DNA of 64,000 nucleotides from Gossypium raimondii (Eukaryota; Streptophyta; Magnoliopsida; Malvales; Malvaceae), in NCBI RefSeq assembly GCF_025698545.1, contig NC_068567.1, forward strand, positions 558,001 through 622,000, in the 5' to 3' direction. Numbering within the stretch: position 1 is the stretch's first letter; each line of letters begins with the position of its first letter. Below, piece after piece: positions 11,216 through 23,947 of the stretch. The notes under the pieces were generated by a model. The model did no database searches, was not told the origin of the DNA, and saw only the letters and a program-made list of their open reading frames with translations. The position numbers and the translations under genes are program-made.

Positions 11216-13437
11216 CTATTTACATCGTGCCAATATTTTAGAGACCAATTCATCAATATTCTTGTCCGAACTTCCACCTTCACACACTGCTTCCACAGCC
11301 AATTCCTTCCATTTCATAGCATTTCTTTTCATTTCAATCCCTTCTTCCCCTTCCATAACTTGTCTAATACACCTCTCTATTTCATCTCCACTCACAATCC
11401 CATCCTCCCTCACATTAACTCGAACCCCAACTTTCCAAACATCCTCAACTAGCTTAGCATCCGTGGTTTGGTCTGTCCACTGCGGCATCGCCACCATCGG
11501 TACCCCCAAACACAAGGCCTCAATCGTCGAGTTCCACCCACAATGCGTGAAAAAACACCCTATGGCCTCATTCGCAAGTACCTCAGTTTGTGGTATCCAA
11601 GTAACTATCAATGCTTTATCACCCATTTCCTCAATGAACCCGTGTGGGACTTTCGGTAACTCGGAAGACCGAACCACCCACAAGAAATGAAACCCAGTTT
11701 GCTTTAAACCCCGTGCGAGTTCCTTCATTTGGTCGATGGTTAGGTTAGCCATGCTTCCAAATGAGACGTAAATGACCGAGCATGGTGGCTTGGTGGTTAG
11801 CCAACATGTACTGGTAGAGTCTAGTTTAAAGAGATTGAGATCGTAATCTTTGTCGTTTTCAAGTCTTTTATCTAAATACATGGATGGGATTGTTGGGCCT
11901 ATCGTTAACAATGGTTGAGTCATCACCTTCGACATCGAATCAACAACCTGTTTATATCAAAGAGATCATTACAAAATGGTAAAAGTACCTTGCATGTCCC
12001 TATACCACTTGATGCATTTTTGTTTTTATACTTTTAAAAATAGTAACAATATAATAGTGAAATGATAACAAAACAATAAAAATCAGTGATAAAATAGTAA
12101 CAAAAATATTTTTTTTACAAATTCGTGCCGAGCCTAGGCAAAAAAAAGCTTTCCCATTTTTCGGGATTATATTTTTGCCCAAATCTTCTCACTTTTCAAG
12201 CTGGCCTTCGAGTTGAACTGGGTGACTCGGCTCATGGATAAGTCTAGGTTTTAGTTAGGGTTTTGAAACCAATTCTCTAGCTATCACTGCCACCGGGGTG
12301 AATAGAAATATTTTTTTGTCTCAATTTGGCACTTAAGTTTAGCTTAAATATTCAATTTGATACCTAAGTTTTTTTTGTCCCAATTAGGTATCTATGTTTT
12401 GCTACAAGAAAACACATGTCAAACATTCATTAGCAATATGATGTCATTTGGTTTGGATACCAAATTGAAAAATGAAATTAAACTTAAATATCAAATTGAA
12501 AAAAACCCTTAAAATACCAAATTTAAAACTAAACTCAATACTAAATGATATATTAACCGCTTGAATTTCTCAAAAAATAGATAAATTTAATATAATAATA
12601 AAATGAAATATTTAAATACTATTAGTTTATATTGATACGATTGACATCGACAATTATTATTAATTGAAGTTATTATTAACTAAGCCCAAAAATATTAGAG
12701 CAGAACTCAATCAAGTCCTAAAATTGAGAAGAAAAGAGAGAGAGAGAGAGAGAGCCTTATATAGTTAAAAGTAAACTAACCTCTTGTTCCAACTTGTAGA
12801 AGCTATTAACTAAAATGAAATCAACTTTGTCTATATTAGAGAATTGATTCAACACCAACTCGAAATAAGATGGATACGAACCCACAACATAGATAAATGA
12901 CGGCATGTCTCGAAGATCAAGCAACGGCAACCCGGGAATGACAATTGGCATCATTGACGATGAAATCGGAAGACTCAAAAGCCCGTTACGAGCATAATAA
13001 TATATGTAATCCACGGCGCACGCCTGCGTAAAAAAAGCGATTCCAACAATACCAAATTGTTGGCCAACATCAAGAACCCATGGAAGGAAAGCATCATAGA
13101 GTATGCAATCAATAGGATGGGGTGAGTTCTTATGCTTTATGATAAGTTCGGTCAAGGTTTTTGACCCAACAGTTTGTAATCGTACAAGGTAATCATCAAC
13201 ACTCTCGACTTGTAAGAATCCGCCTTTATCACAACCGTCTGAAATTGTGTCGAAATCGATGTCGGAGTTGAGTAATTCGGGTTTCATGGTTTCGGAGATG
13301 AAGACAGTGGTGGCAAAGGTTGCTTTGAGTCCTTTGGAGGATAAGCGTTTGGAGAATTGAAGCATTGGGTTAATATGGCCTTGGCTTGGATAAGGAATGA
13401 CCAATACATGAACCCTTTTGTTAGCTTTTTTCTCCAT
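11216..13437 (-). CDS. UDP-glycosyltransferase, UGT74-like, copy 2
   Basis: Two exons (13437-12781 and 11947-11216) with a phase-0 intron of 833 bp give 462 aa. All the key residues match copy 1: His21, Asp115, a PSPG box at 336-379 with HCGWNS, and terminal Asp-Gln. The frame is intact from ATG to stop, so it is a potentially working paralogue. It differs from copies 1 and 3 most at residues 71-80 (KGGFLQVESV here). Two Pro/Ser changes near the N-terminus (QKP upstream of the start, YPSQGH in the motif) are also specific to it. The TATA box is at 13490-13497. A (GA)n tract lies in the intron close to the donor (about 12735-12755), longer than in copy 1. Confidence 0.92.
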
Positions 13438-13489
13438 TGGTTTTTGTTCTCCAATATAATTTATGATCTTCAAGAATATTGGAGTATGC

Positions 13490-13497
13490 TATTTATA
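13490..13497 (-). promoter_or_regulatory. TATA box of UGT copy 2
   Basis: TATAAATA, 53 bp upstream of the ATG at 13437, the same spacing as in copy 1. Confidence 0.65.
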
Positions 13498-14090
13498 TTG
13501 GTAGAGTGTGTAAGACCACGACTAATCTTAAAAGGAGTGGATGGGAAAAGGATTATGTCATATCAATGGATAGAGCTCTATCGTCCCAATTATAGGGAAA
13601 CAATAAAGTAACGAGCTTTTCTTTGAGTTGTTTATCTTCATAACCGATCGAGTATATTTTTTGATACAATGTATAGAATTATTAATAACTCCTAACCCTT
13701 AAATAAGTGAATAAACGCGTTTCAACACACTCGAACTCACGTCGTCCTACATTGCCAATAATATTCACACCAATCGAACCAATACTGAATTGACACATAT
13801 TAAATATATTTTGAAATATCAATCAATATCAAAATATGAGTAAAAAATAAAACGATATATAGGTTTACAAGTGTGGAAGGATTTTGATCATAGGATCTCA
13901 GAAAAATATAGATAAGATGATTTCATCCACACAAAATATAGGCAATATTTTCAACTTTACACCGAATACAAACAATGTTCCTTGATTGAATCTAAAATTA
14001 TTGAACCATCCATCCCTTTCATGATAATGATACCTTTTGGGTTAAAACGTTAAATAATTCAACAAATATTCTTCTACCACATACTATACG

Positions 14091-14554
14091 TAGACTTGTA
14101 CAGCCCGACCCGAAGGTCTGTCCGAAAAATAAAAATATTTGGATAAAAATATAAGCTTAATTGCTTATAAGATGAGTTTCGGTAAAAAAATAAGGCTCGT
14201 TTAGAAAACGGGTTGAGTCCTAGGTAAAGTTTTTTGGCCCCGAGCCTGGCCCAGATACATGTCTAAAAGCATCGATACCCTTAACAAAGTATTTGTACTT
14301 TCACAAAAGTATTGATACCCTGCTTAAGGTTAGATGTTTTGAAAATTAAAGAAAAATTGCTTGAGTGTCGATACCCTCTCTAAGGTGTTGATACCACATA
14401 ATGTATCGAGATTATAGGTTTTAATACAGGTCAGGTCAGTCCGGGCCCGAGGTTAGCATATATAATCTAGGCCGGGTTTGGGTAAAAATTTACACCCAAT
14501 TTGGGCTGAACTTAAAATTTTGTTGAAACTCGGCCTGACACATGGATAACTCTA
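14091..14554. repeat. MITE-like element, unit 2 copy
   Basis: Starts tagacttgtacagcccgacc and ends ggataactcta. It is the orthologue of 9164-9638, with a small internal deletion around 'tatcaataccgtttt'. Confidence 0.6.
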
Positions 14555-15165
14555 ATCACATATATTTCTTTTTACCTCGTTCCGTATTAAATTTTGATTA
14601 ATTTAGAGTTAAATTTTTAAATAAGAAGCAAAACTCTTTTAACATCGTTGTCTCCGTTTATAAAATTTGAATTTTAAAACAAAGATATAAGTTTCTTATC
14701 TCTCGACATAATAAGCATTGATAGAGACAATGATGAATCCAGTACATATTATAAAAGAAGTCAAAATATTACTAATGGCAGCAATAGAACCACTTGTTCC
14801 TTTGTATCAAATTTTCAATTTTATAACATTTTATTTTTATTTTTATATGTCATATGAATATTAAAAATATAACATTATAATATAAATATTAAATAATATT
14901 TACGCTTAAATATTATAAAATTCAGTCCATGCAAAAAATGTTTATCAGGAATTTTGAGAACTCTTTACATCCATTGTACCAGAGCCGAATAATCATATCG
15001 ATTTAAGAAATTTTGAGTGAAATTTGTGTTCAATTTGATCATAATTGAGTCACTCTAGTTTTTACCTATTTTCTAATAACATATAATATGTGTTATTGCA
15101 TAAATCAATTGAACTAAGTCTCGGATTTGTGATTTTAAGTATTTTGTTTACTAAGAACACTAACC

Positions 15166-17390
15166 CTATTTACATCGTGCCAATATTTTAGAGACCAATT
15201 CATCAATATTCTTGTCCGAACTTCCACCTTCGCACACTGCTTCCACAGCCAATTCCTTCCATTTCATAGCATTTCTTTTCATTTCAATCCCTTGTTCCCC
15301 TTCCATCACTTGTCTAATACACCTCTCTATTTCATCTCCACTCACAATCCCATCCTCCCTCACATTAACTCGAACCCCAACTTTCCAAACATCCTCAACT
15401 AGCTTAGCATCCGTGGTTTGGTCGGCCCACTGTGGCATCGCCACCATCGGTACCCCCAAACACAAGGCCTCAATCGTCGAGTTCCACCCACAATGCGTGA
15501 AAAAACACCCTATGGCCTCATTCGCAAGTACCTCGGTTTGTGGTATCCAAGTAACTATCAATGCTTTATCACCCATTTCCTCAATGAACCCGTGTGGGAC
15601 TTTCGGTAACTCGGAAGACCGAACCACCCACAAGAGATGAAACCCAGTTTGCTTTAAACCCCATGCGAGTTCCTTCATTTGGTTGCTGGTTAGGTTAGCC
15701 AAGCTTCCAAATGAGACGTAAACGACCGAGCATGGTGGCTTGGTGGTTAGCCAACATGTACTGGTAGAGTCTAGTTTAAAGAGATTGAGATCGTAATCTT
15801 TGTCGTTTTCAAGTCTTTTATCTACACACATGGATGGGATTGTTGGGCCTATCGTTAACAATGGTTGAGTCATCACCTTCGACATTGAATCAACAACCTG
15901 TTTATAGCAAAGAGATCGTTACAAAATGGTAAAAGTACCTTGCATGTCCTTATACCACTTGCTGCATTTTGGTTTTTATACTTTTAAAAATAGTAACAAT
16001 ATAATAGCGAAATAATAACAAATCAATAAAAAACAGTGATAAAATAGCAAAAGCTTTTTTTTTTACAAATTCGTGCCGAGCCTAGGCAAAAAAAAGCTTT
16101 CCCATTTTTCGGGCTTATATTTTCCCAAAATCTTCTCACTTTTCGGGCTGCCCTTCGGGTTGAACTGGGTGACTCGGCCCATGTATAAGTCTAGGTTTTA
16201 GTTAGGGTTTTGAAACCAGTTCTCTAGCTATCACTACCACCCGGGTGAATAAAGATTTTTTTTGTCTCAATTTGGTACTTAAGTTTGGCTTAAATGTTCA
16301 ATTTGATACCTGAGTTTTTTTTTTGTCCCAGTTAGGTATTTGTGTTTTTCTACAAGAAAACACAAGTCAAAGATTCATTAGGCAATATGATGTCATTTGG
16401 TTTAAATACCAAATTGAATATTGAAATTAAACTTAAATATCAAATTGAAAAGAAAAAACTTAAATACCAAATTTGAAACTAAACTTAATACTAAATGATA
16501 TATTAAACGCTTGAATTTCTAGAAAAAAGATAAATTTAGTATAATAATAAAATGAAATATTTAAATACTATTAATTTATATTGATACGATTGACATCGAA
16601 AATTATTATTAATTGAAGTTATTATTAACTAAGCCCAAAATTATTAGAGCAGAACTCAATCAAGTCCTATAATTGAGAAGAAAATTGAGAGAGAGAGAGA
16701 GAGAGAGCTTTGTATAGTTAAAAGTAAACTAACCTCTTGTTCCAACTTGTAGAAGGTATTAACTAAAATGAAATCAGCTTTGTCTATATTAGAGAATTGA
16801 TTCAACACCAACTTGAAATGAGATGGATACGAACCCACAACATAGATAAATGATGGCATGTCTCGAAGATCAAGCAACGGCAACCCGGGAATGACAATTG
16901 GCATCATTGACGATGAAATCGGAAGACTCAAAAGCCCATTATGAACATAATAATATATGTAATCCACAGCGCACGCCTGCGTAAAAAAAGCGATTCCAAC
17001 AATACCAAATTGTTGGGCAACATCAAGAACCCATGGAAGGAAAGCGTCATAGAGTATGCAATCAATAGGATGAGGTGAGTTCTTATGCTTTATGATAAGT
17101 TCGGTCAAGGTTTTTGACCCAACAGCTTGTAATCGTACAAGGTAATCGTCAATATCCCCGAGTGCGAAGAATCCCTCTTTATCACAACCGTCTGATATCG
17201 TGTCGAAATCGATTTCGGAGTTGAGCAATTCGGGTTTCATGGTTTCAGAGATGAAGACAGTGGTGGCAAAGGTTGCTTTGAGTCCTTTGGAGGATAAGCG
17301 TTTGGAGAATTGAAGCATTGGGTTAATATGGCCTTGCGTCGAATAAGGAATGACCAATACATGACCCCTTTTGTTAGCTTTTTTCTCCAT
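15166..17390 (-). CDS. UDP-glycosyltransferase, UGT74-like, copy 3
   Basis: Two exons (17390-16734 and 15897-15166) with a phase-0 intron of 836 bp give 462 aa. Catalytic His21 and Asp115 and the PSPG box (336-379) are kept. Gln44 of the box is present, and the residue two before it is Ala where the others have Thr. Residues 71-80 read KEGFFALGDI, unlike either sister. The frame is open throughout. The promoter differs: the TATA box is TATATAAA at 17445-17452, and a short insertion follows upstream (about 17455-17490). A (GA)n tract of about 20 bases lies just inside the intron. Like its sisters it probably glucosylates a small carboxylic or phenolic acceptor, but the acceptor cannot be read from sequence. 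Confidence 0.92.
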
Positions 17391-17444
17391 TTGCTTTTGT
17401 TCTCCAATATAATTTATGATCTTCAAGAATACTGGAGTATGCTG

Positions 17445-17452
17445 TTTATATA
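17445..17452 (-). promoter_or_regulatory. TATA box of UGT copy 3
   Basis: TATATAAA on the minus strand, 55 bp upstream of the chosen ATG. It differs from the TATAAATA of the other two copies. Confidence 0.6.
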
Positions 17453-18069
17453 GGAATGTGTCAATGAAATTAATAGATAAAATACCACTATTGGTAAAGT
17501 GGGTAAGACCACGACTAATCTTAAAAGGAGTGGATGGAAAAAAAAGATTATATCATGTCAATGGATAGAGCTCTACCGCCCCACTTATAAGGAAACAAAA
17601 AATAATAATGAGCTTTTCTTTGAGTTGTTTTTCTTCATAACCGGTCGAGTATATTTTTTGATACAATAATGTATCAAAGAAGTGAATAAACCATGTATAG
17701 AATTATTTATAACCCCTAACCCTTAAATCAGTGAATAAATACGCTTTAACATTCTCGAACTCACGTCGTCCTACATTGTCAATAATGTTCATGCCAATCG
17801 AATCAATACTGAGTTGACACATATTAAATATGTTTTTAAATATCAATCAATGAGGATTTTGATCATAGGATCTCAGAAAAATATAGATAAGATGATTTCA
17901 TCCACACGAAATATAGGCAATATATATTTTCAACTTTAGACCGAATACAAACAAATGTTCCTTAAGTGAATCTAAAATTATTCAACCAGCCATCCCCTCC
18001 ATGATAATGATACCTTTTGGGCTCAAACGTTAAATAATTCAAAAATATTCTTCTACCACATACCATACG

Positions 18070-18545
18070 TAGACTTGTACAGCCCGACTCGAAGATCTGT
18101 CTGAAAAATGAAAATATTTGGAAAAAAAATGTAAGCTTAAACGATGGGTTTCGACAAAAAAATAAGGCTTGTTTAGAAGATAGGTTGAGTCCTATGTAAA
18201 GTTTTTTCGGCCCCGAGCTTGGCCCGGATACATGTCTCAAAGTATCGATACCCTTAACAAAGTATTTGTACTTTCACAAAAGTATCGATACCCTGCCTGG
18301 TATCAATACTGTTTTAAGGTTAGATGTTTTGAAAATTAAAGAAAAATTGCTTGAGCGCCGATACCTTCTCTAAGGTGTCGATACCTCACAATGTATCTAG
18401 ATTATAAGTTTTAATATAGGTCAGGTCGGTCCAAGCCCAAGGTTAGCATATATAATCTAGGCCTGGTTTGGGTAAAAATTTACAATCATTTTCGGGCAGA
18501 ACCTAAAATTTTGTTGAAACCCAGCCAGACACATGGACAACTCTA
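18070..18545. repeat. MITE-like element, unit 3 copy
   Basis: Starts tagacttgtacagcccgact and ends ggacaactcta. It is the orthologue of the elements at 9164 and 14091. Confidence 0.6.
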
Positions 18546-20884
18546 ATCACATATATTTCTTTTTACTTCATTCCGTATTAAATTTTGATTAATTAAGGGT
18601 TGAAATCAGGTTAGATTTTTAACATTGTTGTTTCTTATCTCTTGACATAATAAGCATTGATAGAGACAAGGATGAATTCTGAAATATTATAAAAGAAGTC
18701 AAAATATTACTAATGGCAGCAATATAACCACTTGTTCCCTTTGTATCAAATTTTCAATTTTATAACATTTTATTTTTTATTTTTTATATATCATATAAAT
18801 ATTAAAATTATAAAATTATAATATAAATATTAAATAATATTTAAGTTTAAATATTATAAAATTCAGTCCATGCAAAAAATGTTTATCTCTATACTCATGT
18901 TGTAAGTTCGAGTCACAGGAATTGTCTATTGATAGTGTGTGTATATATATGGCAATGGTTTGCTACTATCAGTGGCACGTGAGCTGTACTAAATATATAT
19001 GCAAATCAAAATAGGGTATTTAACTAAATTTGGATTAATCATTTGTAAATATAAGAAATAAAAAAACAATTGTATATATTAAACTCGATTTTGATTTAAA
19101 TATGTAATTCTCGCACAAACGAAAGTTGGTGTAGTTCTGAAATCTTTTTTCCTTTTCATGGCTTAACTACAATATTATACCTAAATTATATTGTTTTTTG
19201 CACTTCGGTGTTTAATTTTTTTTCTGTTAAAAATAGTACCTAAACTATCAATTTCATCTCATTTTATCTAAGTATGAAATCCAATAAAAACATGCCATAT
19301 GTCACATTCTTATTGGCCATTGTCGTGTTTTAGGATAAAATGAGATAAAATTGATACCTTAGATTTAGAGGTGCTCATGGGCCAGGTTCGGTGTAACACC
19401 CCTTACCCGAGACCATTGCCGGAATCGAGCACGAAGCGTTACCTAACTTAACTTACTAAATCGGAGCATAAAAATTTTCTTTTAAAATTAATTCACTCAC
19501 GTTCAATCAATATGTCTCTAAAAAGGATCATCGAGACCCTAAAACATGCAATGAAAACGGTTCGGGTCCAAACCGGGAACATTAAAAATTTTCCAAATAC
19601 TTAAACAAATTAAAAATAATTTATTTCACTTTTCACAATAAAACTGTCGAACTGCGCGTAGTCACTAAATTAGTTATAACTCGAGTTACGAAACTCGAAA
19701 TTTAAATCCGTAAATTTTTTCTAAAACTATACTCATATACATTATTATCATAAAATTTTCAAAATTTTTGGGTTGACCAATTAGTACAGTTTATTAGTTA
19801 AAGTCTCCCTTGTTTCACTGTTCGACAGTTCTGACTTCTCGTCACTAAAAATTAATTATCTCATTGTACAGATTTCATATGGTGCTTCCGCTTGTTTCTA
19901 TTGAAAATAGACTAGGAATCAAGAAATATAAATTATAACTCATAATTCTTTCTGTACAGTTTTTAATAATTTTCCAAAGTCAGGACAGGGGATTCCAAAA
20001 TCATTCTGACCCTATCTCACTAAAATTCAAATATCTCATAATATAAAATTCATTTGCCTATACCGTTTCTTTCATATGAAAATAGACTCGATAAGCTTTA
20101 ATTCTATACCTCATTCACTCTCTAATTCCATTTCTAATATCCTCGGTGAATTTTTCAAAATCACATCACTGCTGCTATCCAAGAAAAAAAAACTATTCCA
20201 TTGCAATTTTTTTTTTACTCTCATAATTTCTTTGTATTAACTAGCATTTAGGCATACATAACACTAAACATATTCTTAAATAGCCACCTCAATAGCTAAT
20301 CATTATCAAATAACTTTACTTCCCTATTTCAACCATTTTCGAAACACAATCCAAACAATTAACCATGTTATTTAATTTAATCAAGCATGAAACCATACAT
20401 ATCAAAATAAACAAGCCATTTTCGCATGGCTCATTATATATATATACATCATTCAATATATGTTCCAAAAAGTAGAATAAACTATACATGCCATAAGTTT
20501 AAGTTTAACTTTTATAGATACTGATAACGGACGATAGTGTGATTGATTTCGTTGACAATCCCCGATCCTGCAACTAACTTCCAAAATCTATAAAACCGAG
20601 GCAAACACATATGCATGGTAAGCTATCAAAGCTTAGTAAGTCATAAGCAAATAAACAATTCAATGCTATTAATAGTTCAGAATCACATAACCGAATTATT
20701 CAAATCATATTCATATATATATAAGCATAAAAAAAAACATAATTTTGATATCACATACCCTTACCATTTGGCCAAATATAGTCTTTAATACACACACACA
20801 GACTTTCATTTGCATCATCTAATTTGTATCACAAATGAAATAACCAACTTACCTTGATATCATATACTATTTAACTATTACATA

Positions 20885-21441
20885 TAGGGGTGTGCAAAAT
20901 TCGGGTAAAACCGAAAAAATTCAGTTAACCGACCGAATTCGGATAATTGGTCGGTTAACCGAATTTTTTCGGTCGAGGGTCGGTTAATTATTTTTTGATT
21001 TTTCGGTTAACTGTTAATTCAGTTTGAAACCGGTCGATTAACCGAATTTTTTCGGTTTAATTGAAAAAATTAATAAATAAAATTATAATATATAAATAGG
21101 TCCACTATTCACCTAAACCCAATCCAAACCCAAGTATTCAACCCAACTCAATTACCCAACCCAACCCAATCATAAAAATTACAAATAATTTAATAAATAA
21201 AAATAAAATTTTAAAACTAAAGTCTAAAAGTCTAAAAATAATTTAATTATGTAGTTATTCAATTCGGTTAATTCGGTTAATTCGGTTAACCGACCGAATT
21301 AACCGAAAAAAATTCGGTTCGGTTAATTTTTTTGAAAAAATTTCAGTTCGGTTAACGGTTAAAAATTTTGAAAGGTCGGTTAATTCGGTTAATATTATTT
21401 CGGGTCGGTTAATCGGTCGGTTAACCGAATGAACACCCCTA
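20885..21441. mobile_element. hAT-type MITE with perfect 8-bp target duplication
   Basis: A 557-bp non-coding element with terminal inverted repeats TAGGGGTGT / ACACCCCTA. It is flanked on both sides by ATTACATA (20877-20884 and 21442-21449). The 8-bp duplication and TIR type indicate the hAT superfamily. The interior is built of repeated AATTCGGTTAACCGACCGAA motifs on both strands and is highly self-complementary. Confidence 0.88.
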
Positions 21442-21489
21442 ATTACATACTTGTAATATCATGTACTTATATGTCACATTCATCATTCA

Positions 21490-21735
21490 TTGGATCCGCA
21501 CAATTTGTGCTAAATAATTTGTCGAAGCTAATAATGACGTTGCACAATTAGTGCTCTCTCTTATTTAACCAAATTGATCTTGGAATCGCACACTTAGTGC
21601 CGGTTATTCGACATCGTCATTTTTGTTTCGCACACTTAGTTCCCGTTATTCAACATTGTCATTTTAATTTCGCACACTTAGTGCCATTCGTATAGCCATA
21701 GCTATTCCATACTCGCACACTCAGTGCTAAATACC
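21490..21735. repeat. Degenerate tandem repeat 'cgcacacttagtgc' inside the LTR
   Basis: Six iterations of a 'gcaca(a/c)(t/c)ttagtgc'-like core at about 21497, 21541, 21586, 21638, 21672 and 21714, spaced about 35-55 bp. They are probably repeated regulatory boxes of the LTR, but no function is shown. Confidence 0.65.
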
Positions 21736-23407
21736 AGTAAATCACATCCACGTCTATTTCTGTTACCCGAACTTAAACACATTCAGCTACATATATATTT
21801 GCATGTTTTCATTTCAGCATATATATAACTAATATTTATTTATAATTTATATCATCTATTTGCTTATAAACTTACCTCGGACAACGATAAACCGAAACAG
21901 AACGATTAATCGACGACTTTTGTTTTCCCCCGATCCAAGTCCGATTTCTTTAATTCTTGATCTAAACATATTCAAATTAAACTCATTCAAACATAATTTC
22001 ATCCAATTTAGTCAAAAACGCATAATAAGTAAATTTCACTTTTGCCCCTGACATTTCACATTTTTCACAATTTAGTCCCTATTTCACAAAATACAAAATA
22101 TTCCAAATTTGACCACACTATAGCTTGGCCGAATATTCCCTAGACTCATATAATTCCATACATGTCATTTATTTCACATATTTAACACCTATTTTATAAC
22201 CTTTACAAAAAGGTCCTTTTAGTTGTTTTCATGGTAACACCTTTCACAAAAGCTGTTTATTTAACAACTAAGACTCATTTTCTTCCATAAAAATGCAGCA
22301 ACCAACATAAAGACTCACATGGAAAAACCCTAGACTTCCAACCATTTTGCAAAATAGTCCCCTCATTAGCTAGCTCAAGCTACAAGGGTTCCAAAAGTAC
22401 AAAAATTATTAAAGAATGGTCATCAAAACACTTACTTGTAAGGAGAAAAGCTTGCTGAAATTTTTGAGCTCTCAAACCCCTATTTTGCTGCTAATTTTCG
22501 ATGGTGAAGGTGGAGAAGAAAAGATGATATCACTCTTTTCTTTATTTTATGATAAAAATCAATTTAGTCACCAAATTTTTACCTAACCAATTGACCAAAT
22601 CTTTTCTTTGTCCCTATGGCCGGCCACCACCCTAAAGAAGGCCTAATTGCACATTAGGGACCTCCAATTAATATTCTATAGCCTTTAGACACCTTTAGCT
22701 TGTAAAATAGAACTTTTACACTTTATGCGATTTAGTCCTTTTATCAAATTAAGCACACAAACAGTAAAATTAAATCACGAAATTTTCACACATATTAATT
22801 CACAAATTATAAACACAGAAAATAATATTTATAAATTTTTCTGACTGGGATTTGTGGTTTTGAAACCACTATTCTGATTAAGATCGAAATCGGGCTGGAC
22901 ATAAACATGAATTTTATATACTTTATGTTTGTCCAAACCCGACCAAGAATATGGGCCTAAAATTTGGCCCAAACCCGCATGTTTGTAAAAGACTAACCCA
23001 AGCCCAATTTAGCCCCGCCCATATTATTTTTTAATTTTTTTAAAAATATTTATATTATATTATTTTAATATTTAATAATTTTATACATTTTTTTATTTAT
23101 TGAAAATTTTTATATAGTCATCTTAACATTATTTTAATATTTACATTAGAGTAGTATTATATATTTAGTATATGTTTATTTTTTTAATGTGTTATAAATT
23201 ACATAATATAAAGTATTATAAACTTGAAAATGGGTCGGTTTGGGTTTGGGCCTTGAATGCTTAAGGCTGAGCTTGACCCATTTTTTAAACGAGCCTAATT
23301 ATTTTACCCAGATCTATTTTTCGAGCTTAATATTTTTGCCCAAACCCTTCTAAATTTCGGGCCAATCTTCAGGTTTGAACGAATAGCTCGGCCCATGAAC
23401 AAGTCTA

Positions 23408-23947
23408 ATTTAGATACCACTTTTAACCGAAAGAAAACCTTTAGAAACTTAAATAAAAAATAATATACTTTGAGGTCCAACTTTGCATTTAAGCCAATAA
23501 AGTTTTATAATGTGGACTCAAGCCCAATCCAATGAGGAAAAAGAACCCATATTTCAGCTCGGCCGAAAATTGCTGTAGTCATGAACCGCCAATATTTTTT
23601 ATTCTATTTATTTTTTTATATATAAAATTATGAATTTTTATTTAAACAAATGTGTCAAGTACCAAAACATCCATTTTTCAATTAGACTCCATAATTCTCC
23701 AATCGACTGCTTCCTTTTAGGTATGTTTTTTTGTTTGCAATTGAAATTGAAATTGATTTCAGTAAAGATTTATAATTTCAATAATTTCTAATTTTGATTT
23801 GATTATAGGGTTTACTGCAAATTCATTCAACTTGATATTGGTTAGGGTTTACAGTCAATTTTATTCAATCTTGCAGAGGATCTGGTTTAGGGAAGATTTG
23901 AAAATTCATTGTAATTGAGGATTGGGTAATTATTTGGTATCTGAAAA
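23408..23947. other. Upstream region and 5' leader of the CWC25 gene
   Basis: AT-rich non-coding sequence between the split MITE and the splicing-factor ATG. A GT-AG leader intron is possible (gtatgttt near 23720), but the transcription start is not fixed. Confidence 0.45.

Larger units (their letters stand above)
11011..14960. repeat. Tandem duplication unit 2 (UGT copy 2 plus flanks)
   Basis: Same order as units 1 and 3. It is shorter (about 3.95 kb) because the distal flank stops after 'aaaaaatgtttatc' at about 14945, where units 1 and 3 continue for several hundred bases more. Confidence 0.8.
14961..19391. repeat. Tandem duplication unit 3 (UGT copy 3 plus flanks)
   Basis: Begins at the shared ctctttacat motif and runs in parallel with unit 1 to the start of an LTR-like insertion at 19392. 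The homology resumes after it at about 22890. Confidence 0.78.
19392..22889. mobile_element. LTR-like retroelement insertion (possible solo LTR)
   Basis: Begins TGTAACACCCCTTACCCGAG, the start of a TGTAACACC-type plant Gypsy LTR. No gag, pol or second LTR is seen, so a solo LTR or non-autonomous derivative fits best. The length is about 3.5 kb, or about 2.9 kb without the nested hAT MITE. The right boundary is inferred from where homology with 10560 resumes. No terminal CA and no perfect 5-bp target duplication are visible (TTCGG left, ATCGG right), so the 3' end may be eroded or joined through the shared CGGGCT. It includes a degenerate tandem repeat and a few short meaningless open frames. 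Confidence 0.6.
19366..23407. mobile_element. MITE split by an LTR-like insertion
   Basis: The left end tagaggtgctcatgggccag (19366) and the right end ggcccatgaacaagtcta (ending 23407) are inverted repeats of one MITE of about 0.5 kb. It is interrupted between about 19391 and 22890 by an LTR-like element. The uninterrupted sister is at 10529-11010, which lets the insertion point be read directly. Confidence 0.65.

Noticed and set aside
17962-18240. A 92-codon minus-strand frame
   Set aside because: Lies within MITE-like sequence and is not open in the matching parts of units 1 and 2.
21860-22051. A 63-codon frame in the LTR-like element
   Set aside because: No domain, low complexity, and inside an LTR that is not expected to code.
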